This document shows, one piece after another, positions 1 to 4,990 of a stretch of 5,819 bases of DNA. Numbering within the stretch: the first letter of the stretch is position 1; every line of letters begins with the position of its first letter. The notes beneath the pieces are model-generated. The model ran no database searches. It had not been told where the DNA came from and saw nothing but the letters and a program-made list of their open reading frames with translations. Source of the DNA: an uncultured Rikenellaceae bacterium (lineage in GTDB: Bacteria; Bacteroidota; Bacteroidia; Bacteroidales; Rikenellaceae); NCBI GenBank assembly GCA_949284665.1, contig CASDWR010000116.1:1-5819 (forward strand). The letters run 5' to 3'. A program made the position numbers and the translations under genes.

Positions 1-186
1 AGCATACCAGAACAACGAATCCACCAGTTTTTCGGAAAGTCCTTCCCGTTTCACAAAACGGGAAAAGAACCATACACTGACCAGAAATGCGAGAGCCCAT
101 GCAATCCCGTAATAACGGATTTCGAGGGACCCAATATGGAAAAAGGCGGGATTCACATCCCATCTCACGAATAAAAAAGCAATCAT
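1..186 (-). CDS. lgt: Prolipoprotein diacylglyceryl transferase, N-terminal part (cut by window edge)
   Basis: Lgt is an inner-membrane enzyme that moves a diacylglyceryl group from phosphatidylglycerol to the lipobox cysteine of prolipoproteins, the first step of lipoprotein maturation. Only the first 62 codons are present; the frame runs open off the left edge. What I see: an ATG at 186-184, a start region with the family pattern W-D-V-N-P (residues 9-13), then H-I-G-S-L-E-I-R-Y-Y-G (17-27), matching the usual 'P.i..iG.l.irwYG' opening of Lgt, followed by a hydrophobic first transmembrane helix (about 24-44) and a basic stretch. It lies 37 bp after the histidine kinase gene on the same strand, and a TAnnTTTG box in the gap suggests it can be transcribed on its own. 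The identification rests on the N-terminal motif alone because the catalytic core lies outside the window. Confidence 0.88.
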   Translation of the reverse strand, partial: MIAFLFVRWDVNPAFFHIGSLEIRYYGIAWALAFLVSVWFFSRFVKREGLSEKLVDSLFWYA

Positions 187-215
187 TTACGCTATTACGA
201 TTTATCTCTTCGGTC

Positions 216-223
216 CAAAGATA
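216..223 (-). promoter_or_regulatory. Putative -7 box ahead of lgt
   Basis: Reading the minus strand, TATCTTTG matches the Bacteroidota -7 consensus TAnnTTTG. It sits between the kinase stop codon and the lgt start, leaving a leader of about 25 nt. The -33 element is poor: only a TTTCG-like stretch about 22-26 bases upstream, inside the kinase 3' end. It is therefore a plausible but incomplete promoter. Confidence 0.4.
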
Positions 224-1264
224 CTAATTTTTATTGAGCGTAAACGAAAAAGTACTACCTTTTCCCAGTTCGCTCCGCAAAGTGATATTTTCGCCGTGGG
301 CTTCGATGATATGTTTTACGATGGACAGGCCGAGTCCGGTCCCGCCCTGTTCCCGGGAACGGCTTTTGTCGGTACGATAAAAACGTTCGAAAACCCTGGG
401 AATATCTTCTTTAGCAATACCCACTCCGTTGTCGGTGACCTCGACCATTACTTTCTCGAACATGTCGATAAAATTGATACGGGTTGTTCCTCCTTCATTC
501 CCGTAACGGATGGAATTTATTATGAGATTTATGAGCACCTGTTCGATATATCTTTTGTCGGCGGTTACGAAGATCGGTTGTTGCTGCGAGGCCCCCACCG
601 TGATCCGAATACGTTTCTTTGTCGCCTCGAACTCAATAGTTTCCACGATGTAGCGTGTCAGCGCCACGATATCGAACCTCTCTTTTTGCAGTTGCAACAC
701 ACCCGACTCGAGTCGCGAGATCTCTTCCAGATCGTTTACGATATTGATCAGACGATCGATGCTTTTTTCCGATCGTTCCAAATATTTCCGATTAATTGTT
801 TCGTCGTCCAACCCTCCATCCAGCAGGGTCGAAATATAACCCTGAATATTGAAAATCGGGGTTTTTATCTCGTGAGACACATTACCGAGAAACTCTTTCC
901 TGTACTTTTCATTCTCTTTCAGACGGGCGATTTCACGGCGGTTGGTTTCGGCCCAGGAGGTGAGTTTGTCACGGATATCCTCTACCATGTTTTCCTGATG
1001 CATCAACTCTTTCTCCAACTCGCGAGTTTTAAAGTCACGCGACAATACGACCTGATAAATCGGTTTGATTCGATAGATCACGAATTTCTGAATCACGAAA
1101 CGCGCCACATAATACCCCACGATACAGACCACCGACGTATAGAGCAGAAAATACCACGACCAGACACCTCTGAACAAATACTCCAGCAATGCCCCGCCGA
1201 TCGCCATTCCGCTCATCACTCCGGCCACGATCCATGCTGCCGATTCGATCGTCTTGACCTTCAT
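224..1264 (-). CDS. Membrane sensor histidine kinase (HisKA + HATPase_c), no large sensor domain
   Basis: A 346-aa two-component sensor kinase that should autophosphorylate a histidine and pass the phosphate to a response regulator not present here. What I see: two hydrophobic helices (about residues 9-30 and 36-57) with only a very short loop between them; a charged coiled-coil-like linker (about 75-122); an H-box with H131 in NVSHEIKTP; an N-box N-L-I-I-N-S (N246, N250); a G1 box DNGVG (278-282); an F-box FERFYR (292-297); and a G2 box GGTGLGLS (307-314). All catalytic boxes are intact. With no periplasmic domain it probably senses a membrane or internal cue, or a partner protein. The kinase core resembles the PhoR/PorY-like kinases of Bacteroidota, but I do not assign a symbol. 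The start codon overlaps the ribE stop (ATGA), implying cotranscription and coupled translation. The stop is TAG at 226-224. Confidence 0.93.
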   Translation of the reverse strand: MKVKTIESAAWIVAGVMSGMAIGGALLEYLFRGVWSWYFLLYTSVVCIVGYYVARFVIQKFVIYRIKPIYQVVLSRDFKTRELEKELMHQENMVEDIRDKLTSWAETNRREIARLKENEKYRKEFLGNVSHEIKTPIFNIQGYISTLLDGGLDDETINRKYLERSEKSIDRLINIVNDLEEISRLESGVLQLQKERFDIVALTRYIVETIEFEATKKRIRITVGASQQQPIFVTADKRYIEQVLINLIINSIRYGNEGGTTRINFIDMFEKVMVEVTDNGVGIAKEDIPRVFERFYRTDKSRSREQGGTGLGLSIVKHIIEAHGENITLRSELGKGSTFSFTLNKN

Positions 1265-1866
1265 CGTACCGAACCGTTCATGTATCCCTTCATCAGACGA
1301 GCGATATACTTGCCGATAATATCGAATTCGATATTGACGACCGTTCCCTGACGGATGTCGTGGAAGTTTGTATGTTCATAGGTATAAGGCACGATGGCCA
1401 CCTGAAACGAGTCCCGCTGCGAGTTGACCACCGTAAGGCTTACCCCATTGACAGCCACGGAACCCTTTTCCACGGTGGTATTGTCACCCGTTGGAACGTA
1501 GCGGAACGTATAGTAATAACTGCCGCCCGCCTCCTCGACCTTTTCGCATACGGCCGTTTGATCCACATGTCCCTGAACGATATGGCCGTCCAGCAGCGCA
1601 TCCGGACGCATGCTCCGTTCCAGGTTCACTCGATCTCCGACTTTCAGCAAGCCCAAATTCGACTTAATCAGTGTCTCCAACACGGCCGTTACCGTATAAG
1701 TATCGCCATCGATCGACTCAACGGTCAAACATACGCCGTTATGAGCAATGCTCTGATCCACTTTCAACTCGTCGGCTATATCGGTTTTCAGAGTAAACAC
1801 CTTGTTCTGCCGATCTTCCTTTACGGCGACCACAGTCGCCATCCGTTCTACGATTCCCGAAAACAT
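1261..1866 (-). CDS. ribE: Riboflavin synthase, alpha-subunit type
   Basis: Riboflavin synthase joins two molecules of 6,7-dimethyl-8-ribityllumazine to give riboflavin and a pyrimidinedione, the last step of vitamin B2 synthesis in the cytoplasm. The protein is 201 aa, close to normal family length. Two tandem lumazine-binding repeats are visible: the first opens with M-F-S-G-I-V-E and carries S-I-A-H-N-G-V-C-L-T-V (39-49); the second carries D-G-H-I-V-Q-G-H-V-D (93-102) and G-S-V-A-V-N-G-V-S-L-T-V (135-146). The C-terminal D-I-I-G-K-Y-I-A-R helix (182-190) is the trimerisation segment of the family. The ATG at 1866-1864 is preceded by an A-rich leader. The 84-bp upstream gap is too short for an FMN riboswitch and does not look like one. 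Gene naming varies (ribE or ribC in other species). Confidence 0.95.
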   Translation of the reverse strand: MFSGIVERMATVVAVKEDRQNKVFTLKTDIADELKVDQSIAHNGVCLTVESIDGDTYTVTAVLETLIKSNLGLLKVGDRVNLERSMRPDALLDGHIVQGHVDQTAVCEKVEEAGGSYYYTFRYVPTGDNTTVEKGSVAVNGVSLTVVNSQRDSFQVAIVPYTYEHTNFHDIRQGTVVNIEFDIIGKYIARLMKGYMNGSVR

Positions 1867-1892
1867 TTTTTACTTTTTGGTTTAGGTTTGAT

Positions 1893-1911
1893 TAATGTTA
1901 CCGTTACATTA
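1893..1911. promoter_or_regulatory. Imperfect 19-bp palindrome, candidate operator upstream of ribE
   Basis: The arms TAATGT-AC and GT-ACATTA are symmetrical about a central C; 8 of 9 base pairs match, the single mismatch being a T-T pair inside each arm. It lies in the 84-bp gap between the HTH regulator gene and ribE, 27 bp before the ribE start. The size and symmetry fit a dimeric HTH repressor site; binding by the neighbouring regulator is only an inference from position. No TAnnTTTG box is visible in this gap. Confidence 0.35.
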
Positions 1912-1950
1912 TTGAGGGATTCTCTTTCCATGGCACTGTTAATGAAACTG

Positions 1951-2571
1951 TCAATTGAAGATGACCGTAAATCCTCTGACCAGATAGAGTGCATCGACTT
2001 CGCATCGGTCGATTACCATCGTACCATATCGAGGGTTGGCTGCTTCGAGTGAAAGTCGGTCGCTGCCAGGCGCATACGAAATACGCCTCAACCCGACAAC
2101 CCGGTCGCTTACCACCACATAACGGTATCCCGGCACGATATGTTCCACATCGGGTTTACGTTCAACGAAAAGCGTCGCTCCGCACGGGATATCGGGTTGT
2201 GCCGAATCGTTCAGCAACAGTGCGGCCAGGGTACATCCTTTGAAACGAGGATCGGGAAGGATCGCCGTCGGAGTCGGCATCCGTTCCTGTCGGACCAAGT
2301 TCATAATATCCGACTCATAGAAAGGTATGCCACCCCTTCCCTCTTCCGGGCAAAGGAACATTGACCCTTCTCCCGTAAGCAACCAAGCTCGACTGACATC
2401 CGGATAACGCCTTGTAATCATCTCGGCCAACTCCTTGCTCACGCCGTTTTTACCCTTTTTGATCCGGTACAGATTTTCAGCACGCGTCAATCCGATGTTC
2501 AATGCGAACGAGTTGGTCGACAAACCCGCCCATTGAATCACCTTGTCCACTCTCTGCCAGTCGTCAGCCAT
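1951..2571 (-). CDS. XRE-family regulator with S24/LexA-like C-terminal domain
   Basis: A 206-aa probable DNA-binding repressor. The N-terminal part (about residues 5-70) looks like a CI/XRE helix-turn-helix: S-F-A-L-N-I-G-L-T (21-29) as the first helix of the motif, A-E-N-L-Y-R-I-K-K-G (31-40) as recognition helix, then the Y-P-D-V-S-R-A-W-L-L-T-G-E-G (56-69) tail common in Bacteroidota regulators of this class. The C-terminal half (about 112-200) follows the S24 peptidase fold pattern: N-D-S-A-Q-P (121-126) replaces the usual G-D-S-M-x-P, keeping the serine (S123), but where the catalytic lysine is expected the sequence reads V-G-L-R-R-I (159-164). Self-cleavage is therefore doubtful and the domain may only dimerise or bind a ligand. 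Similar regulators occur both in prophages and as chromosomal genes. The gene is followed by ribE after 84 bp and faces tRNA-Arg divergently. Start ATG at 2571-2569 follows an A/T-rich leader. Confidence 0.75.
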   Translation of the reverse strand: MADDWQRVDKVIQWAGLSTNSFALNIGLTRAENLYRIKKGKNGVSKELAEMITRRYPDVSRAWLLTGEGSMFLCPEEGRGGIPFYESDIMNLVRQERMPTPTAILPDPRFKGCTLAALLLNDSAQPDIPCGATLFVERKPDVEHIVPGYRYVVVSDRVVGLRRISYAPGSDRLSLEAANPRYGTMVIDRCEVDALYLVRGFTVIFN

Positions 2572-2611
2572 TGCCTAATTTCACTTTAATTTTTAAAAAT
2601 CGCCTGTCGGC

Positions 2612-2643
2612 TTGCGTTTTTCACGAAAAAAGTTGCATCTTTG
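2612..2643 (+). promoter_or_regulatory. Promoter of tRNA-Arg
   Basis: TTG at 2612-2614 and CATCTTTG at 2636-2643 are separated by 21 bases, matching the Bacteroidota pattern TTTG-N19-21-TAnnTTTG except for C in place of the first T. Transcription would begin near 2650, about 12 bases before the mature tRNA. A 12-bp AT palindrome (ATTTTTAAAAAT, 2589-2600) lies just upstream, between this promoter and the divergent regulator start. Confidence 0.65.
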
Positions 2644-2661
2644 TAATCGATTTCACCGAAT

Positions 2662-2733
2662 GGTCCCGTAGTTCAATGGATAGAATATATGATTCCGGTT
2701 CATACGATATGGGTTCGATTCCCGTCGGGACTA
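2662..2733 (+). tRNA. tRNA-Arg (anticodon CCG)
   Basis: A complete cloverleaf can be drawn by hand. Acceptor stem 2662-2668 pairs with 2726-2732 (7 bp, the first pair being G-U); positions 8-9 are TA; D stem GTTC/GAAT with an 8-base loop containing GG; anticodon stem 2688-2692/2700-2704 (TATGA/TCATA) with loop TTCCGGT, giving anticodon CCG at 2695-2697, which reads CGG arginine codons; 4-base variable loop; T stem 2709-2713/2721-2725 with loop TTCGATT. The discriminator base is A2733. The next bases are CAA, so the CCA tail is not encoded and must be added by the nucleotidyltransferase. The anticodon stem is AU-rich, and the T stem begins with A-U and U-G pairs. Confidence 0.93.
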
Positions 2734-2752
2734 CAAATCTAAATAGACATTT

Positions 2753-2771
2753 TGCTGTTTCACAGCATTTT
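2753..2771 (+). terminator. Probable weak terminator of tRNA-Arg
   Basis: TGCTGT (2753-2758) and ACAGCA (2762-2767) form a 6-bp stem with a TTC loop, followed by TTTT (2768-2771). It lies 20 bases after the tRNA. The stem is short, so termination may be partial; T-rich stretches at 2820-2825 and 2831-2836 could provide a second stop. Confidence 0.45.
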
Positions 2772-2858
2772 ATCTGTATCACTTCCGATTTCATGACGAC
2801 TTTTCGGCGAGTCAGCGGTTTTTTCAGCCCTTTTTTATACCGATCGACATCTTTCCCG

Positions 2859-2890
2859 CAAATATAAGTCTTTCCTTCCTATTCTGCAAA
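2859..2890 (-). promoter_or_regulatory. Consensus promoter on the minus strand, antisense to tRNA-Arg
   Basis: On the minus strand, TTTG (2890-2887), exactly 20 bases, then TATATTTG (2866-2859) matches the Bacteroidota promoter consensus at every fixed position, the best match in the window. Transcription would start near 2852 and run leftward, antisense to the tRNA, toward the regulator gene that starts at 2571. I see no other minus-strand promoter between 2572 and 2661, so this may be the regulator's promoter with a leader of about 280 nt, or it may make a separate small RNA. Confidence 0.5.
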
Positions 2891-2954
2891 GTATAAGGTC
2901 CCCTCGTCTTCCCCACATTGGTCGTGTACGGATGACTTAATCCCCGTTTTCGCA

Positions 2955-2983
2955 TTGTCCCTCCGAAAAAATCACTACTTTTG
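2955..2983 (+). promoter_or_regulatory. Putative sulfatase promoter
   Basis: TTG (2955-2957), 18 bases, then TACTTTTG (2976-2983) fits TAnnTTTG fully; the spacing is slightly short for the family pattern. A start near 2990 would give a leader of about 115 nt before the sulfatase ATG at 3105, long enough for post-transcriptional control. Confidence 0.5.
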
Positions 2984-3039
2984 TCTTGTCCGCCTTTGCA
3001 TTCCGAATCCTGCTTCCGTCTGTTGCAGGCTCAGCTTGT

Positions 3040-3108
3040 ATGTGGTCTGACGGGAAACGGAGCGTTTACAGGGGGCATTTAACAATCCGAACCATACGAA
3101 AGACATGA
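3040..3108 (+). CDS. Possible 22-aa leader ORF overlapping the sulfatase start
   Basis: ATG at 3040 opens a frame of 22 codons, beginning M-W-S-D-G-K-R and ending R-T-I-R-K-T, that stops at TGA 3106-3108. The stop overlaps the sulfatase ATG (3105-3107) as ATGA, the arrangement typical of translational coupling. The peptide is very basic in its second half and resembles nothing I recognise. The ribosome-binding context is not strong. It may be a regulatory upstream ORF, but an overlap of this kind can occur by chance, so I hold it as a candidate only. Confidence 0.25.
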   Translation: MWSDGKRSVYRGHLTIRTIRKT

Positions 3109-4487
3109 GAGGTAAAGTTCTGATCCTTCCGTTGGCAGCGGGTGGATTCGTTCCTGTGCTGCACGCGGCGCAACCGGCCGAGGTCCGGAAACCGAATATT
3201 GTGTTTATCCTTGCCGACGATATGGGATACGAATGCGTAGGGGCTTACGGTGGAACCTACCGCACCCCTCGAATCGACATCTTGGCCCAAGAGGGCATAC
3301 TGTTCGAACATGCTTATTCGCAGCCTCTCTCCACTCCTTCGAGGGTACAATTGATGACAGGCCGTTACAACCATAAGAATTATTCGGAATTCGGATTTCT
3401 GAATCAGGATCAACACACATTCGCCGAACTGGCCCATGAGGCGGGTTACCGGACCGCAATCGTCGGCAAATGGCAGCTCGGTGCCAATTCCGCACTGCCC
3501 GCTCATTTCGGATTCGACAACTACTGTCTATGGCAACTCAGCTACAAGCGGACCAAAGAGGCAGAGCGGTATGCGAAGCCCTTGATCGAGGCGGACGGCC
3601 GCTTGCTGGAGCGTACGGCGGACGACTACGGGCCGGACATTTTCGTCGAATACATCGAACGGTTCATCGACAAAAACCGTGAACAGCCTTTTTTACTCTA
3701 TTACCCGATGGTACTCGTACACGACCCGTTCGTCTCGACGCCCGACAGTCGCGACTGGGAGACGAATCCCGAGGGACGGGTCGTCAGCGATACAACCTAT
3801 TTCCGCGACATGGTAGCCTATTGTGACCGGATCGTAGGACGGATCGTCGACAAGTTGAAAGCTGCAGGTCTCTATGACAGCACCTTGATTATCTTCGCTG
3901 GAGACAATGGAACGAACGTCAAGATTTTCACCCCCATGCGAGATGGCCACGTGGTGCAAGGCGGCAAGGGGACAACTACCGACGCAGGAACCCGCGTCCC
4001 CCTAATCGTTGCAGGCGGTGGCCTGGAAGGCGGCAGAGTTTGCGACGACCTGGTCGATTTCACGGATTTCCTGCCCACCATGGCTGAAGCCATGAAGGTT
4101 TCAATCCCTCAGGAATGGGATACCGACGGTGTGAGTTTTCTGCCCAGGCTCGAAGGGCGGAAAGGACAGAAACGCAAATGGGTATTTTGTCACTACGACC
4201 CTCTCACGGGAGGGAAACCTCATCGTACTGCACGTCGTTTTATCCGTAATCGCACATTCAAACTGTACAGTACGGGTGAGTTTTACGATTTGAGTCGTGA
4301 TGTGCTCGAACGGTACGATATTCCCCGAGGCAAGGGATCTGCGGAGGCCGAGCGGGCCCGGAGGAAATTGCAGCGTCTGCTCGATCAATTCCCGGCCTGG
4401 GAACGAGGCGACGCCCCGGCAGTAAAGAAAGTATCGCTGCCCGGTTTGGAACCTCGCCCGCTCGTCTGGCACGAAGAGGATTTGTAG
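3105..4487 (+). CDS. Secreted Ser-type sulfatase (arylsulfatase family)
   Basis: A 460-aa sulfatase, probably removing sulfate esters from a host or algal glycan; the substrate cannot be told. What I see: a short N-terminal signal peptide (residues 1 to about 22, ending V-L-H-A-A) without a lipobox cysteine, so likely periplasmic; metal-binding D38-D39 in L-A-D-D-M-G; the signature S-T-P-S-R-x4-T-G-R (76-87), where S76 is the residue matured to formylglycine; K122 in G-K-W-Q-L-G; H206 in V-H-D-P; metal ligands D267-N268 in A-G-D-N-G; K288 in G-G-K-G-T-T; and the C-terminal F-Y-D-L (393-396) region. A serine in the signature means maturation needs a radical-SAM anaerobic sulfatase-maturating enzyme, which is not in the window. 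The usual G-K-W-H-L-G histidine is Q124. The gene stands alone with no SusC/SusD pair or glycosidase beside it. Stop TAG at 4485-4487; no plus-strand terminator follows closely. Confidence 0.94.
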   Translation: MRGKVLILPLAAGGFVPVLHAAQPAEVRKPNIVFILADDMGYECVGAYGGTYRTPRIDILAQEGILFEHAYSQPLSTPSRVQLMTGRYNHKNYSEFGFLNQDQHTFAELAHEAGYRTAIVGKWQLGANSALPAHFGFDNYCLWQLSYKRTKEAERYAKPLIEADGRLLERTADDYGPDIFVEYIERFIDKNREQPFLLYYPMVLVHDPFVSTPDSRDWETNPEGRVVSDTTYFRDMVAYCDRIVGRIVDKLKAAGLYDSTLIIFAGDNGTNVKIFTPMRDGHVVQGGKGTTTDAGTRVPLIVAGGGLEGGRVCDDLVDFTDFLPTMAEAMKVSIPQEWDTDGVSFLPRLEGRKGQKRKWVFCHYDPLTGGKPHRTARRFIRNRTFKLYSTGEFYDLSRDVLERYDIPRGKGSAEAERARRKLQRLLDQFPAWERGDAPAVKKVSLPGLEPRPLVWHEEDL

Positions 4488-4990
4488 TTTTTGCGTATCG
4501 GGGAATAAACAGTCGGGGGAAAGACCTCCTGAAAAAAGAGAAAACTAAACTTATTGGAACGGAATATCGGTCAATGGAAACCCGACGTTTCGTATCGGTT
4601 GTGTTGCAGAAGAATGTCGAATTCGTACCGTTCCCTCTTTTTATCCACGGCAAACTGATGAGACATGACGTCGCAGACACCATTCCGATATAAGTTGAAG
4701 CAGTATACAAATAGACAATCGAAACCCTGAATAAACATATAAAATAAGTTCACCCCACGTTTGACACACAAAAGAAATCAAAAGGATCCCCCGACGATAT
4801 CGAGGGATCCTTTACTGAATCGTGATCGGAACAGCAAAGCCACAACACGAACCTCGGGACAAAACGGATTCAATCCACAATGGTTGCCCTTGTCGACTGG
4901 GGTTCCATACCTCTTCGAATCTACAAAAGAGCTGGTTCTCGGAGACCTTGACCGGTCGAAGCCTTGCAATGACCGGGAAAGAATCTAAAC
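4488..4990. other. Gap between convergent sulfatase and ssb genes; no convincing gene
   Basis: These 503 bases separate the 3' ends of two converging genes. The left part (4488-4780) shows no promoter with both boxes, no RNA fold I recognise, and only a 66-codon minus-strand frame (4771-4571) without family features. A strong hairpin follows at 4781-4813. The right part (4814-4990) has unusually few stop codons: on the minus strand a frame overlapping the end of ssb stays open from about 5008 to a TAA at 4814-4816, and would encode a protein-like stretch including V-W-N-P-S-R-Q-G-Q-P-L-W, but it has no good start codon. It could be a decayed gene end or an intergenic repeat unit. A 7-mer TGACCGG recurs at 4949 and 4970, 21 bp apart. 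Confidence 0.45.
4781..4813 (-). terminator. Strong hairpin terminator, mainly for punA-ssb
   Basis: AAAGGATCCC (4781-4790) and GGGATCCTTT (4804-4813) are perfect inverted repeats; after one mismatch the stem continues with three more pairs (4792-4794 with 4800-4802) around a 5-base loop. On the minus strand the stem runs into TTTTGATTTCTTTT, a broken U-tract, so it best serves transcripts from ssb, ending about 180 bases past its stop. In the plus direction only TTT follows, so it may also stop sulfatase transcripts, less efficiently. Confidence 0.7.

Larger units (their letters stand above)
2734..3104. other. Gap between tRNA-Arg and sulfatase: promoters on both strands, no firm gene
   Basis: I find no convincing protein-coding gene in these 371 bases on either strand. 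From left to right the gap holds a weak tRNA terminator hairpin, a T-rich stretch (about 2820-2840), a consensus minus-strand promoter (2859-2890), a plus-strand promoter (2955-2983), and the presumed sulfatase leader (about 2990-3104). Within the leader CCTGC (3009-3013) can pair with GCAGG (3025-3029), and CCGTC (3016-3020) inside that loop can pair with GACGG (3049-3053), a pseudoknot-like or alternative arrangement. These are 5-bp stems and could be chance. A second TAnnTTTG on the minus strand (TAGATTTG, 2741-2734) abuts the tRNA 3' end but lacks a -33 box. Confidence 0.5.

Noticed and set aside
296..1351. A 351-codon plus-strand open frame opposite the histidine kinase
   Set aside because: It is a shadow of the kinase gene; the minus-strand product has every kinase motif in order, while the plus-strand product has no recognisable features.
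1848..1931. A 27-codon minus-strand ORF in the ribE leader, overlapping the ribE start
   Set aside because: Its stop lies inside ribE without an ATGA-type junction and the lysine-rich residues simply reflect the A-rich leader; too little to call.
1867..1950. Possible FMN riboswitch ahead of ribE
   Set aside because: The gap is only 84 bp and lacks the conserved RFN sequence blocks and multi-arm junction.
2709..2733. tRNA 3' end as an integration (att) site
   Set aside because: No second copy of the tRNA 3' end and no integrase gene appear in the window.
2502..2867. A 121-codon plus-strand open frame through the tRNA
   Set aside because: It contains the complete tRNA-Arg and part of the regulator gene in antisense; its reading frame is incidental.
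3066..3506. A 146-codon minus-strand open frame opposite the sulfatase start
   Set aside because: It overlaps the signal peptide and catalytic signature of a clear sulfatase on the other strand and shows no family features.
4494..4598. Direct repeat CGTATCGG (4494-4501 and 4591-4598) and ATATCGG/CCGATAT inverted pair (4564-4570, 4685-4691)
   Set aside because: Seven- and eight-base matches in 200 bases are expected by chance, and no regular spacing or further copies were found.
4571..4771. A 66-codon minus-strand ORF between sulfatase and ssb
   Set aside because: There are no recognisable motifs, no promoter with both boxes and no clear ribosome-binding context; length alone is not evidence.
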